From Verrucomicrobiota bacterium (GTDB taxonomy: Bacteria > Verrucomicrobiota > Verrucomicrobiia > Limisphaerales > Pedosphaeraceae), in assembly GCA_021325145.1 (NCBI GenBank), contig JAJPHR010000036.1, positions 1 to 50,171 of the forward strand: DNA of 50,171 nt. The letters run 5' to 3'. Position 1 is the stretch's first letter; each line of letters begins with the position of its first letter. The position numbers and the translations under genes are program-made. Below the pieces are notes generated by a model, which was given only the letters and a program-made list of their open reading frames with translations, made no database searches and was not told the DNA's origin. Positions 10,363 through 20,700 of the stretch are shown here, in pieces.

Positions 10363-10611
10363 GGCAAACCGCCTGGCCGAGGACAGGCGTACCCGTCATA
10401 ACTGAGGCATTACAGAAAGGTTCAGAATTCAGTTGCAGGGGAGGGCGGCACATGCTCTATTGGCGGCGTCAGTGAAGGGGGGGCCGGCGCAGAGCGCCGG
10501 AATGTCCAATGACAAATGACCAGGGCCCAGGCAGGGGTTGGGGAGCCTGGCGTCGGTGGTTTGCCCATGCTCCTTTGGGAGCGTGGAATGGTTCTTTGAC
10601 AAGGGCGTAAC

Positions 10612-10737
10612 CGGGACATTTTAGGTAGTGGGCTACTTTGAAAATGGCCCGCTACCCGGAATTGTCCCGCAGAGGCGCAGAGCGCGCAGAAGAAGCCCGG
10701 AAATAAATTCCCACTCTGCGCACTCTGCGCCTCCGCG
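10612..10737. repeat. Two adjoining inverted repeats
   Basis: The first has outer arms CGGGACA (10612-10618) and TGTCCCG (10663-10669) enclosing inner 10-bp arms GGTAGTGGGC (10624-10633) and GCCCGCTACC (10647-10656), which pair with one wobble. The second starts within its end: a 23-nt arm at 10668-10690 (CGCAGAGGCGCAGAG...) pairs with 10715-10737 with two mismatches. A shorter relative of the first unit (AATAGCCTGCTATC) appears near 10756. Confidence 0.75.
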
Positions 10738-10830
10738 TGAGCCCAATTTCGGAAAATAGCCTGCTATCACATTTTGGCGCACCTGCGACGGCTCTGATGA
10801 GCCGTCTCGGAGGTTTAAATGGGTCGGGCA

Positions 10831-10870
10831 AATTAAGGTCAATTAAAGTAAATTAAACCAAATTAAACCT
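10831..10870. repeat. Four 10-bp units beginning AATTAA
   Basis: AATTAA begins at 10831, 10841, 10851 and 10861, exactly one helical turn apart, with variable four-base spacers. Ten bases further on there is a run of T. The phasing could give curved DNA. Confidence 0.7.
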
Positions 10871-10904
10871 CTTTTTTTTTCGGACGGGAGCCCCCGATAA
10901 GAGC

Positions 10905-10934
10905 TTGAAAATGTGTGTAAGCACTTAATATACT
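10905..10934 (+). promoter_or_regulatory. Possible sigma-70 promoter upstream of clpB
   Basis: TTGAAA at 10905-10910 is followed after 18 bp by TATACT at 10929-10934, each one base from consensus. If used for clpB it would give a leader of about 430 nt that includes the palindromic element, so the assignment to clpB is uncertain. Confidence 0.4.
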
Positions 10935-11069
10935 GATGGTTGCGTAAGAACCGCAGCCTGTTGGCGGGCGAGGCGCGGGTTGAGTGCCATTTTGGCACAC
11001 GGGTGAGGCGTGCTGGCGCCGGAGCTTTGCGTTTTGGGCTTCATTGGGCGGTTACGGGGCGCAGCTCGA

Positions 11070-11259
11070 CACCGTTCTTACTCGGAAAGGTAGGGACATC
11101 GCGCTGCGGTGTCCCCGCCCGCGTTCCAGCGGGCGGAACGCACTGCCGAAGCCGTGCGATCCGGATCATTCGTTCCGTCGCCTGACGCTGCGCTCGGCGA
11201 CGGGGACGGCGCAGCGCGCCATCCCTACCAAAGACATGGTAACAGTGTTGAGAAGCACC
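11070..11259. repeat. Palindromic dispersed element, copy A
   Basis: This element of about 190 bp has 20-nt inverted arms: GGTAGGGA-CAT-CGCGCTGCG at 11089-11108 and CGCAGCGCG-CCA-TCCCTACC at 11210-11229, with only the three-base spacers unpaired. Inside are two further stems (CCGCCCGC/GCGGGCGG at 11115-11136, GTCGCC/GGCGAC at 11177-11201). The ends CACCGTT and AACAGTG are nearly inverse. A second copy with roughly 80% identity by eye lies at 47682-47863. No transposase is encoded. Confidence 0.8.
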
Positions 11260-11370
11260 TGCGGTTGCACGGTGGCGCGTCGTGCATTATTTTCAAGTAC
11301 GTTTCGTCTGTGGCGACGAACGATGAGAAGCAGGCATCGAAATCACAGGATTCATCGGGACTAACGGATT

Positions 11371-13971
11371 ATGCAACCTGAACGATTCACCACCAAAGCC
11401 CAATCCGCCTTGCAGGATGCACAGCGGATGGCCCAGCAACACTCCCACCAGGAAATTGACGAGGAACACCTTCTTTTGGCGTTGTTGGAACAACAGGACG
11501 GCCTGGTTCAGCCGGTGCTGCAAAAGCTCGGCGTGCCCATCGCGAAGCTCTCCGCGGATCTCGAACACGCTTTGGAGCAGCGCGTGAAGGTCCAGGGACC
11601 CAGTGCGCGCGACGCTTTTCTCAGCCCATCGCTCAAGCGCGCGTTGGACGCCGCCGAGGCCCAGGCCGCCAAATTGAAGGACGAATATGTCAGCACCGAG
11701 CACCTGCTGCTGGGTCTGATCAGCGAGCCGAATCCTTCGCTGAAAAAGATGTTTCAAACCCACGGCATTCGATTCAACGACGTGCTCAAAGCCCTCGCTG
11801 AACTCCGCGGCAACCAGCGCGTCACGGACCAGGACCCCGAGGGCAAATTTCAGACGCTGGAAAAATACGGCCGCGACCTGACCGCCCTGGCTCGCGCCGG
11901 GAAGATCGATCCGGTCATCGGCCGCGATGAGGAAATCCGCCGCGTCATGCAGGTGCTCACCCGCCGCACCAAGAACAATCCCGTGCTGATCGGTGAGCCG
12001 GGCGTGGGTAAAACCGCGATCGTCGAAGGGCTCGCGCGCCGCATCGTCAGCGGGGACGTGCCGGAATCGTTGAAGAACAAACGGATCATCGCCATGGACC
12101 TGAGCGCGATGATCGCCGGCGCCAAGTATCGCGGTGAGTTCGAAGACCGGCTCAAGGCGTTTCTCAAGGAAGTCACTTCGAGCGAAGGCCGCATTATTTT
12201 GTTCATCGACGAGCTTCACACGCTGATTGGCGCCGGGGCGGCGGAAGGAGCCGCGGACGCCGCCAACATGCTCAAGCCCCAATTGGCCCGCGGCGAGCTT
12301 CATTGCATTGGCGCGACCACGCTGGACGAGTATCGCAAGCACATCGAGAAAGACGCCGCGCTGGAACGCCGCTTTCAGCCGGTGATGGTTCAAGAGCCGT
12401 CGGTCGAAGCCACCATCGCCATCTTGCGTGGGTTGAAGGAACGTTACGAGGTGCATCACGGCGTGCGCATTCAGGATGCCGCGCTGGTGGCCGCCGCGGT
12501 GCTGTCGCACCGGTATATAACCGACCGCTTTTTACCGGACAAGGCGGTGGACCTCATCGACGAGGCCGCTGCGCGCCTGCGCATGGAACTGGATTCCATG
12601 CCCACCGAGCTGGACAAGCTCGAGCGGCAGATTATGCAGTTGGAGATTGAGCAAACCGCGCTGAAGAAAGAGAAGGACGAAGCCTCGCGCGAGCGGCTCA
12701 AGAAGATCGAGAAAGATCTGGCCAACCTCAAGGAACAGGCCAGCCGGCTCAAGGCCCAATGGCAGAACGAGAAGGCCGCCATTAACGCGACCAGCATCCT
12801 CAACGAGCAACTTGAGAACGCCAAACTGGAGATGGAAAAAGCCCAGCGCGCCGGGGACCTCAACCTGGCCGCCCAGATCCAGTACGGCAAGATTCCCGAC
12901 CTGCAGCGCAAGCTCGCCGCCGCGCAAAAGAGCAGCCATGAAAAAACCGAAGGACGCTTGCTCAACGAGGAGGTCACGCCGGAACACATCGCTCAAGTGG
13001 TCGCTTCCTGGACGGGCATCCCGGTCAGCCGCCTGCTTGAAGGCGAGAAGGAAAAGCTGATTCACATGGAGGAGCGTTTGCAGAAACGCGTCATCGGCCA
13101 GCAGGAGGCCATTACCGCCGTCGCAAACGCGGTGCGGCGGTCGCGCAGCGGATTGCAGGACCCGAACCGCCCGATTGGTTCGTTCATTTTCCTTGGGCCG
13201 ACGGGCGTCGGCAAGACCGAGCTGGCGCGCGCGCTGGCGGAGTTTTTGTTCGATTCGGAAAGCGCGATGGTTCGCATCGACATGAGCGAGTACATGGAGA
13301 AACACACCGTTGCGCGGCTCATCGGCGCGCCGCCGGGGTATGTCGGCTACGAGGAAGGCGGCCAGCTCAGCGAAGCCGTGCGCCGGCGGCCGTATTGCGT
13401 GGTGCTGTTCGATGAGATCGAGAAGGCGCACCATGATGTGTTCAATGTGCTCTTGCAGGTGCTCGATGACGGGCGCCTGACGGACGGGCAGGGGAGGACG
13501 GTCGATTTCAAGAACACGATCATCATCATGACCAGCAACATCGGTTCGCCAGTCATCCAGGAGTTTTACAATTCACGCAAGCTGGGTGGCGACCATGCTG
13601 AAATGGAACGACTTGTGCGCGCCGAGTTAAAGGCGCATTTCCGGCCTGAGTTCCTCAACCGCGTTGACGACATCATTATTTTCCACAGCCTGAACGAGGA
13701 ACAACTTGCCGAGATTGTGGACGTTCAACTGCACCGGTTGCAGGAACGGCTGGCGCAGCAAAACCTCCAGCTCGAGGTGGACAAAGCCGCCCGGAAGCTG
13801 CTCGCCACGGAAGGCTACGATCCGCAATTCGGCGCGCGACCGCTTAAACGCGCGATCCAGGAATTGTTGCTGGATCCGCTTTCTTTGAAGTTGCTGGCGG
13901 GGGACTTCAAACCCGGCGACAACATCAAGGTTACCGTCAAGGGCGACCAATTTGTGTTTCAGAAAAAATAG
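11371..13971 (+). CDS. clpB: ATP-dependent disaggregase ClpB
   Basis: The 866-residue protein has full ClpB architecture. The Clp N-domain covers residues 1-145. The first AAA+ module has Walker [10 protein letters not shown] at 208-216 and Walker [10 protein letters not shown] at 275-283. The long charged coiled-coil middle domain (about 405-530) distinguishes ClpB from ClpA and ClpC. The second AAA+ module has Walker [10 protein letters not shown] at about 609-617 and Walker [12 protein letters not shown] near 677-687. ClpB hexamers work with DnaK to extract polypeptides from aggregates in the cytoplasm. The length matches the family. No CIRCE or clear heat-shock promoter is seen immediately upstream; the gene stands alone behind a repeat-rich region. 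Confidence 0.97.
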   Translation: MQPERFTTKAQSALQDAQRMAQQHSHQEIDEEHLLLALLEQQDGLVQPVLQKLGVPIAKLSADLEHALEQRVKVQGPSARDAFLSPSLKRALDAAEAQAAKLKDEYVSTEHLLLGLISEPNPSLKKMFQTHGIRFNDVLKALAELRGNQRVTDQDPEGKFQTLEKYGRDLTALARAGKIDPVIGRDEEIRRVMQVLTRRTKNNPVLIGEPGVGKTAIVEGLARRIVSGDVPESLKNKRIIAMDLSAMIAGAKYRGEFEDRLKAFLKEVTSSEGRIILFIDELHTLIGAGAAEGAADAANMLKPQLARGELHCIGATTLDEYRKHIEKDAALERRFQPVMVQEPSVEATIAILRGLKERYEVHHGVRIQDAALVAAAVLSHRYITDRFLPDKAVDLIDEAAARLRMELDSMPTELDKLERQIMQLEIEQTALKKEKDEASRERLKKIEKDLANLKEQASRLKAQWQNEKAAINATSILNEQLENAKLEMEKAQRAGDLNLAAQIQYGKIPDLQRKLAAAQKSSHEKTEGRLLNEEVTPEHIAQVVASWTGIPVSRLLEGEKEKLIHMEERLQKRVIGQQEAITAVANAVRRSRSGLQDPNRPIGSFIFLGPTGVGKTELARALAEFLFDSESAMVRIDMSEYMEKHTVARLIGAPPGYVGYEEGGQLSEAVRRRPYCVVLFDEIEKAHHDVFNVLLQVLDDGRLTDGQGRTVDFKNTIIIMTSNIGSPVIQEFYNSRKLGGDHAEMERLVRAELKAHFRPEFLNRVDDIIIFHSLNEEQLAEIVDVQLHRLQERLAQQNLQLEVDKAARKLLATEGYDPQFGARPLKRAIQELLLDPLSLKLLAGDFKPGDNIKVTVKGDQFVFQKK

Positions 13972-14300
13972 CGGCGGCGAGCGCGCGGCGAATCGTGTCC
14001 GTACTCGTCGGCAGAAAAATCCGTATTCTCGCTGATTGAGTTTGGGGCGGTCCCTGCCACCATACGAAAAGTATGCAAAACGACTTCATAAAGCTGAACG
14101 ACAGGAAGCAACCTGGTTCTTCAACCTTTTTCAGAGTGGCGGCCGGCTGTGTCCGTCGCGTTACTTTCGGGGCAATCGACCTGACGCTGCTGTGGCCCAA
14201 GTTGGCCCCGGTGCCGGTTCAGCGAAAAAAGGACGTCGTAGTGATTCGGTTTCCAGACGGGGAGTGAGCCGCGCTGAGCGGGGTGCGAGCTTCGGCCGCC
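13972..14300. other. Spacer between convergent clpB and radical SAM genes
   Basis: There is no clear terminator. A plus-strand frame of 64 codons from 14073 (MQNDFIKLNDRKQPGSS...VVVIRFPDGE) is possible as a small protein, but it lacks a good ribosome binding site and resembles no family I know, so I do not call it. Confidence 0.35.
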
Positions 14301-15839
14301 TCACCTGGTGAGGTTTGAAGCCACGTGTCGTTGCTGACGTTTGGGGGCACGCAGCAAAGAACGCTCGCGCCGCGAGGGAGCGATTCCGGGCAAGTGCGGG
14401 CGGAGGAACGGGGGCTGGTCACTGCGACCGCCCCGCTGATAATCGTCCCAAAGCGCGGCTGCGATATCGGGTTGCGGCAACCGCCTGACCTCGGTCAGGA
14501 ATTGAAACAGGAGCTCGCCCAATTGCGCCAGGGCGATGCTGTGCTGCCGCCCGAGCTTCTCGTACAGCCAATCGCAGAGCCGCATAAACTCCTGGAAGGG
14601 CGAGCCGTTGCTCCAGATCGACGGCGCCGTGCGGGCAAAATTGCCGCTGTTGCCAATGAGATCCCAGAATCGCGCGAACCGCCGCAGGCGTTGCATCGCG
14701 GTGAAATCAATCAGGCTGGTCTGCAGGATTTCGTAAGGCGGGTGTTCGCTGTAAACCATTCGCCATTCGCCATCGTGCCTCACGATGGGCGTGCCGCGCA
14801 GACGCTTGAGGATGCCCACCTGGATTTCCTGCGGACGCAGTGCGATCAGCCGGTCAAAACCAGCGCCAAAGCTCTCGACGGATTCGCCCGGCAAACCAAC
14901 GATCAGATCGGCATGGATGTGGACGCCGGTATGTTCGCGGAGAAAATGGAAATTGTCGGCGAGCCGAACGTAATCCTGCCGGCGGCTGATGAGTTGCGCA
15001 ACCTGCGGGTTGAAAGTCTGAATGCCGACTTCGAATTGCAATGCGCCCGCCGGAAATCGCGCGATGATTTCCCGCAAGGCTTCCGGGAGCCGGTCCGGGA
15101 TCATTTCGAAGTGGACGAACAAGCCGGGCTGGCAACGGTCGAGGAAGAATTGGAGCAGCGTTTTGCTGACGGTCAGGTTCAGGTTAAACGTGCGGTCCAC
15201 GAACTTGAACTGCCGAACGCCGCGCCGGAGCAATTCCTCGAGATTTTCCAGCAATGGCGGCAGCGGAAATTGGCGCACCGGGATGTCAAGCGACGAGAGG
15301 CAGAACTCGCACGTGAACGGGCAGCCGCGCGACGCCTCGACGTAAATGATCCGGTGGGCGACGTCCCGGTCATTATAGAGTGCGTAGGGCGACGCGAGGC
15401 GGCCCAGGTCGGGAAGCTCGGCCGGAATGATTTTGTTCGGAGGCTTTTCGCCCGCGAGCAACGCGCGACAGACCTCGGCGAACTTCAGATCGGCCTCGCC
15501 GGTGATGACGTAGTCAGCCTGTTGGACAATCGGCTGGCGGTCGAGCTCGTAACTTACCTCCGGGCCACCGAGAATTACCGTGAGCTCAGGCCGCAGGCGT
15601 TTCAGGGCGGAAACGACCTCGCCGGTTTGCGCGACGTTCCAAATGTAAACACCCAGGCCGATGACGCGCGGGTTTTGCGCCAGCAACTGCTCGACGATTT
15701 CGATGGGACGCTGATTGATGTCGAATTCGAGCAGAGCGGCCCGCGGGCGCAGTTCACCGAGATTAGCCAGCAGATAGCGCAAGCCAAAAGCCGCATGGAT
15801 GTATTTGGCATTCAGCGTTGCCAGCACGATTTCCGCCAT
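14301..15839 (-). CDS. B12-binding radical SAM protein (DUF4080-like)
   Basis: The 512-residue protein has an N-terminal cobalamin-binding Rossmann-type domain (residues about 1-130, with [10 protein letters not shown] and VILGGPEVS). A radical SAM core follows, with the iron-sulfur ligands in CPFTCEFC (Cys173, Cys177, Cys180). The C-terminal part resembles the DUF4080 extension. Enzymes of this class use a 4Fe-4S cluster and S-adenosylmethionine to generate radicals; the substrate here is unknown. The ATG at 15839 ([16 protein letters not shown]) is preferred over one four codons upstream because the family typically begins close to this beta-strand. An equally long open frame on the opposite strand is a codon-bias shadow. 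No gene next to it suggests a pathway. Confidence 0.87.
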   Translation of the reverse strand: MAEIVLATLNAKYIHAAFGLRYLLANLGELRPRAALLEFDINQRPIEIVEQLLAQNPRVIGLGVYIWNVAQTGEVVSALKRLRPELTVILGGPEVSYELDRQPIVQQADYVITGEADLKFAEVCRALLAGEKPPNKIIPAELPDLGRLASPYALYNDRDVAHRIIYVEASRGCPFTCEFCLSSLDIPVRQFPLPPLLENLEELLRRGVRQFKFVDRTFNLNLTVSKTLLQFFLDRCQPGLFVHFEMIPDRLPEALREIIARFPAGALQFEVGIQTFNPQVAQLISRRQDYVRLADNFHFLREHTGVHIHADLIVGLPGESVESFGAGFDRLIALRPQEIQVGILKRLRGTPIVRHDGEWRMVYSEHPPYEILQTSLIDFTAMQRLRRFARFWDLIGNSGNFARTAPSIWSNGSPFQEFMRLCDWLYEKLGRQHSIALAQLGELLFQFLTEVRRLPQPDIAAALWDDYQRGGRSDQPPFLRPHLPGIAPSRRERSLLRAPKRQQRHVASNLTR

Positions 15840-16186
15840 AATCGCCAGCAACGTAATGGAGAACCAGGCCGGTGAACAGCGGGAATTGCGGAGGGTGGAT
15901 AATGCCCCGGTGGCCTGCCCTGGAACTGCTTGAAGTCGGGCCCGATGTGCCAGGTGCCCGGCGTGGGACTGCTCTTGGGTGGGACGAACTTGAACGCGCC
16001 GGGGCTATCGAGTTTACCAGGATCCGGCGTATTTGCTGCGGCACCTGGATGAGGTTGGGTGCGTGCGACGGGCGAGGGTATTACATGAATATATGGGGCT
16101 GCGGAACATTGACTGTGAAGTGGTGAAGGGGTTATTCTGAATCCCGTCTTGGTCGTTCGTTCCCAACCTCTAACCAAAAAAATGCC
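15840..16186. other. Divergent intergenic region
   Basis: These 347 bp separate the radical SAM gene from a secreted-protein gene. A minus-strand frame at 15812-16177 is Pro-rich and overlaps the radical SAM start; it is not convincing as a gene. I see no clear promoter. Confidence 0.35.
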
Positions 16187-17236
16187 ATGAAATTAATAAA
16201 AACCCTGCTGCTGTTTGCCCTGATGTTCACCTTGCTGAACTCGCCCACACGTTGCGCAGCCGCGCCGTTATTCTTCGAGGGCTTTGAGAGCCGCCAACTC
16301 GGCGCGCTGGATCAAGACCTTGCCGGCGGGCCCAACTTCGGAACGAACGGCGATCTTACCGGAAATCCATGGTGGGGGCCCTTCCCTCCCAACATTCAAG
16401 TCGTGGGGGCGGAAAACGGCATTACTCCCCACAGCGGCACCAACATGGCCCGCGGCGTTGGCTTTACCGGCCCGGCGGATTTTGACCAGGACTACTTCAA
16501 TCTCGGCTATCGCCTCAACAACACCAACGGCGGGTTTGGGTTCACTGGAAACTATTTCCTCGACTGGTGGTTCTACGATGCGGTTGGCCAGGGCACGAAC
16601 GGCAGCGCCACCAATTACTGCGACTACATCGCACTCGGCAACTACGGAGCCGTCCCGATCAATACGGATGCTCCCGCCAACGATAGCGCCGGCAATTCCG
16701 TTTCCCAGCGCATGTCCATCGGGGCAACTTCGAACGAATCAGCCGGCTATGACAGTACGAAGTATCAGATGCGCTTCATTGGCATTCCCGGTTACAACGG
16801 CGGTGGTTGGGCCAACCTGCCTAATGTCCGGAGCGTCGGGTGGCATCACGCACGGATGGAAGTATTGCCACCATTGGGTGACGGCACTTCTGATGCGGCT
16901 TTTTACTGTGACGACATGGTAAATCCCGCGTTCCGCGGTAACACGATTAATAATACCGTGAACGTGATTGAACTTAATGGCCGCTTCGGCACCATCAGCG
17001 CCTATTTCGACGATATCACCTTTGATGTTCTCCCGCCGCCAACCCTTTCCATCAGCCAGGTCGGAACCAACGTGGTGGTTACGTGGGCAAACTCCTTCAT
17101 CCTGCAGTCGAACACGGATTTGACGGGGAACACGCCCTTCAGTGATGTGCTGGATGGAAACAACAATTACGTGACCAGCCCGTACACGAACAGCCTCGCC
17201 GCCGGCAGCCAGATGTATTTTCGGCTGCGGAATTGA
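16187..17236 (+). CDS. Secreted protein with C-terminal module ending in RLRN
   Basis: The 349-residue product has a signal peptide (about residues 1-24, MKLIKTLLLFALMFTLL core). The mature part begins APLFFEGFES and looks like a beta-sandwich of the kind found in extracellular carbohydrate-associated proteins. The last about 65 residues, starting at LSISQVGTNVVVTW and containing FILQSNTDLTG, end in MYFRLRN. The large LamG/Ig protein encoded convergently downstream has the same arrangement (W, LQS-T-TG, DV, then FYRLRN). I recognise no enzyme motif. The gene is monocistronic, with a terminator about 65 bp downstream. Confidence 0.72.
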   Translation: MKLIKTLLLFALMFTLLNSPTRCAAAPLFFEGFESRQLGALDQDLAGGPNFGTNGDLTGNPWWGPFPPNIQVVGAENGITPHSGTNMARGVGFTGPADFDQDYFNLGYRLNNTNGGFGFTGNYFLDWWFYDAVGQGTNGSATNYCDYIALGNYGAVPINTDAPANDSAGNSVSQRMSIGATSNESAGYDSTKYQMRFIGIPGYNGGGWANLPNVRSVGWHHARMEVLPPLGDGTSDAAFYCDDMVNPAFRGNTINNTVNVIELNGRFGTISAYFDDITFDVLPPPTLSISQVGTNVVVTWANSFILQSNTDLTGNTPFSDVLDGNNNYVTSPYTNSLAAGSQMYFRLRN

Positions 17237-17302
17237 TCGAGGCCCATCCTGTCCAATGGGGTGCCGCTGTTGCGGTCGGTCGGTCGGCCTTTATGCAAAG
17301 AG

Positions 17303-17335
17303 CCGGCGGAACGGAAACGTTCCGCCGGTTTTTTT
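17303..17335 (+). terminator. Intrinsic terminator with GAAA tetraloop
   Basis: A perfect 11-bp stem (CCGGCGGAACG at 17303-17313 and CGTTCCGCCGG at 17318-17328) closes a GAAA loop of the stable GNRA type and is followed by seven T residues. It serves the secreted-protein gene ending at 17236. Confidence 0.93.
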
Positions 17336-17754
17336 CTGAACTTGAGGCTTTGGCCTTTCAAGCCACGCGGAAAATTTGAAATGAACACGCGTTGTTTCGC
17401 AACGGCGTGATTAAAGTGGGTAAAGGCGGGCGGGAAGCAAAAAAGTTTATCTCATAGTGCGCATAGTTGCTGGACGGCTCTTGCGTGTGTGGAGTTCGCC
17501 CGGTGAATGATGAACTAAAGGCCAATCCTGAGCTTGGAAGCCAGGCTGAAGCTGCCAGTAAAACCCAGGGCGGGTCGCCTGGGCCACCCAGGCCTGATTC
17601 TCCGACACGCTGGTGGACAGTGTTTACGAGCAAGTATTGGCCGGCGGGAAGCATTGGGAGATGCCCAACCCAGGCGTGGCAGCCCGTGCTGCCACGCCAA
17701 GGTGGTCGTCCGCGCACTTGCCAAGGCGTGTCAACGCCCGCAAGGGCCCCGGAA
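17336..17754. other. Gene-free spacer between convergent secreted-protein genes
   Basis: There is no credible gene. Two perfect hairpins are present: GCCTGGG/CCCAGGC at 17577-17593 with a 3-nt loop, and GGCGTGGCAGC/GCTGCCACGCC at 17673-17698 with a 4-nt loop. The second lies 57 bp beyond the stop of the minus-strand LamG/Ig gene and may end its transcript or protect its 3' end, although no T run follows on either strand. Confidence 0.55.
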
Positions 17755-20700
17755 TCAATTCCTGAGGCGATAGAACGCCTTTGGCGCCAGTGACATATTG
17801 ACGGGCCAAGGCGAGGAAGCGCCGGGCACGTCCGTGTACGGTCCGGTGACCTGGGTGGACGACTGGAGCGTGCCCGTGGACCAGTCCAGTTCCAAGTGAC
17901 CGTTGGAGAGCAATTGGAAGGAGAGGACGGGCGGAGGAGTGACGCCGGTGGCGAAACTCACGCTATTATTCAAGCCGGCCACATAGATGCCGCTTACCTC
18001 CAACGGGCTCAGCACGCGCCTCCATACACCCATGTCATCCAGGTCTGCGGCTGCTGTGACGGCGTAGGTGCCGGTCGGATCCTGGCCGATGTTCAGCGCC
18101 AAGCCAGTGTCAATGTTGCCAATTTGTGCCACGGATTGCGAATCCACCTGGATGCCATCCAGGTAGGTAATGCCCACTGACGTTCGGCTGAAAGTGTGGA
18201 CCACATGGTGCCAGTTGCCGTCATTGATCGTATTGGCAGCCCCCACAGACACGACGGTAAATCCTCCTCCTTCGAGGGACCAGGCCCATCCCCCGCCTGT
18301 GGGGGCAAAGGCGAAGCCGGGGTTACGGGTCGAGTTAATGGCATTGCCCAGGAATGGAAGATCTCCGTACAGCGATCCCGGGTCCTGCCGCACCCAATAG
18401 GACACCGAGAAATCCACGTCAGAACCAAACAGCAGGTCGGTCGGGAATCCCAGCGTGACGTAATTGTAGCTGCTGGGCACGGTGGTGGAATAATGTAAAG
18501 CGTCGGCCCCGATGGCGCCGGGGGAAACGAAGGTAGTGGCGCCAACGTTGGTGCCATTGTTTTTCCGGCCGGAATAATCTGCGTAATCGCCGTCAAACGG
18601 CAAGTGCAACACCAAACCATTGGTCACGTTTAACTGTGCCGCATTGGTCGGAATAGGCAGCACGGTCAGGGTGACGTTGGGGCTGTTATTGGTCCCGGCG
18701 GGATTGCTGACCTGGACATGGTAGGTGCCCCCGTCGGTCATCTGCAACGGCGAGAGCACGAGCGTGGCCGCGGTCTGGCCGTTCAGCAACGTCGCTCCCT
18801 GGTACCACTGGTAGGTGAGGGCTGAACCATCCGCCACCGCCTGCAAAGAAGCCGAGAGGCTTGCGTAATTGGTCGGTGGGAGGGCGACGGGCTGACCCAC
18901 AATGGGCGGCGTGATGCTCGAATACCTCGCATTGTAATGCGCCAGCACTTGATCGGAACTGAGGGCAAAGTTGTAAATCGCCACCTCGTCCAGCCGGCCA
19001 TGGAGTTGCTCGGGCGCAACACTTGTGTCCGAGCGTCCGAGCAGCAACGGCTGGCTGATCGCCAAGCCGCCGCCGGTGTAGTTCATATTCGTAATCAACT
19101 GCCCGTTGATGTAGAAGGCGAACGTGCCGCCGCCCGTGCCCACGCCCACGATGTGATACCACAAATTGGTCACCAGGGCGGTGGGCAATATGGCGTCAAA
19201 GTCCTGCACGCCAAAGGTGGTAAACCGTAATTCATTGGCCCCGTTCGCTCCAAAGCCATAGCCGCCCGGAGAGCCAGCGGCGATGAATCGCTGGACGCCA
19301 GTGAGGTTGGTAAAATACACCCAGGTTTCCAGGGTGAAGGGCGGGTCACCGGGGAAGTTGAAGGGAGTGGTATTGGCGATCTGAACAAAGCTGCCATTCC
19401 CACTTCCGCTCAAACCGATGGCGGTGTCCGGATCCACCAGCGAATAGCCCGGCACGCCGAAAGTCACGTTGCTGTAAACGCCATTATTCCCGCCCACATA
19501 ATCGTGGGCGATGACGCCGTTCGTTTCGTCCAGGCGCCAGTAAGCGATCGGGCCGTCGTTCAGGATGACCGATTCATACCCGTTGGTGGACAGGACGGTC
19601 AAAGTGGCGGCGGCTGAATTGCTGGAGCCGAAGTTGTTGGTGAGCGCGCAACTATAGAGGCCGGCATTGGCCGGTTGCGCGCTGCTCACGGTGTAGGATG
19701 AACTGTTGGCGCCGCCAATGACGTTGGTTCCGTTAAACATCCATTGGTAAGTCATGCTGGACAAATCACCGCCGGCGACCACGGAAAAGGTGGGCGAGGC
19801 ACCCGGGTAAATGGTCAAGGACTGCGGTTGCTGCGCGATTTGCGGTCTGAAACCCGGCCAATTCAGGAGCGCGTTATAGTGATTGGCAACCTGGACCCCG
19901 TTGAGGGCCGTGCCGTAGATGGCCACCTCATCCACCATGCCGTTGAAGTTATTGTCGTAAGCGCCACTGCCGGACTGGCGTGAAGCGATGCTCACCGGAT
20001 GGCTCGAAGCCAAAATGCCGTTGGTCGAGGCGGTTTGCGAACCGACCTGAGAGCCGTTGGCATAGAGGTAGAGGCTGCCGCTGCCCGCACCGTCATAGAC
20101 GGCAACCACGTGCTGCCAGGCGCCATTCGGGCCGACCGTGGAAGTAATGGTGCCGCCGGGCGGAATCGCGCCGGTTGAGTCGCGGACGAAAAAGCGGTAG
20201 TGGCCACCGAACACGTCCAGGTTGAATTGTTCGCCGCCGCCGCCGTTGCCTTTGCAAATGATCCCCGCGCCGCTGGTCTGCGTGGCCGGGCCGTTGACCC
20301 AGGCTTCGAGCGAGAAGCCCGTGGCGTTGGTTGGTTGGGCGAAGCCAATTCCCTGAATGTTACCCACGTAACTGTTCGGGCCGGGCCCGAAGGCAGCGGC
20401 GGGATCAAGATCAATGGTCGAATAGCCGGACACGCCGAGGACGGCGTTGCTATATTGCCCGTCAAAACCCCCGACCGAATCGCGCGCGATGGTGCCGCTG
20501 AGTTCGTCCAGACGCCAGAAGGCCAGCGGGCCGTCCGCCATGACGGCTTGCACGTAGCCGCCGGACTGCACCGGTTGGAGCACCGTCAAGGTCGCGACGG
20601 CGCTGGTGGTCGAGCCAAAGGTATTTGTGATGATGCACCGGTAGCTGCCGCCGTTGGTGGTTTGCAGATTCACAAGGCCGAGGTTGGAAGCGGTGGCGCC

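Larger units (their letters stand above)
10363..11370. other. Gene-free patchwork of palindromic and short tandem repeats
   Basis: About 1 kb before clpB holds no credible gene. It contains, in order: a perfect 7-bp hairpin (CCGGCGC/GCGCCGG at 10484-10500), a nested inverted repeat (10612-10669), a 23-bp inverted repeat (10668-10737), four phased AATTAA decamers (10831-10870), a possible promoter (10905-10934) and a palindromic element of about 190 bp (11070-11259). The short reading frames here have the character of translated repeats and not of genes. Confidence 0.6.

Noticed and set aside
14073..14267. Possible 64-residue protein between clpB and the radical SAM gene
   Set aside because: The start lacks a clear ribosome binding site and the sequence matches nothing known to me; it is kept only as a remark in the spacer entry.
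14325..15875. A 516-codon open frame on the plus strand opposite the radical SAM gene
   Set aside because: It mirrors the radical SAM gene codon for codon in a GC-rich genome, has no recognisable domain, and the opposite strand carries a clear CxxxCxxC enzyme.
15812..16177. Pro-rich minus-strand frame overlapping the radical SAM start
   Set aside because: There is no ribosome binding site, no family resemblance, and it would overlap the start of a well-supported gene in another frame.
17467..17793. Plus-strand frame of about 108 codons beyond the RLRN gene
   Set aside because: It runs through two perfect hairpins and into the antisense of the LamG/Ig gene, and shows no domain or signal peptide.
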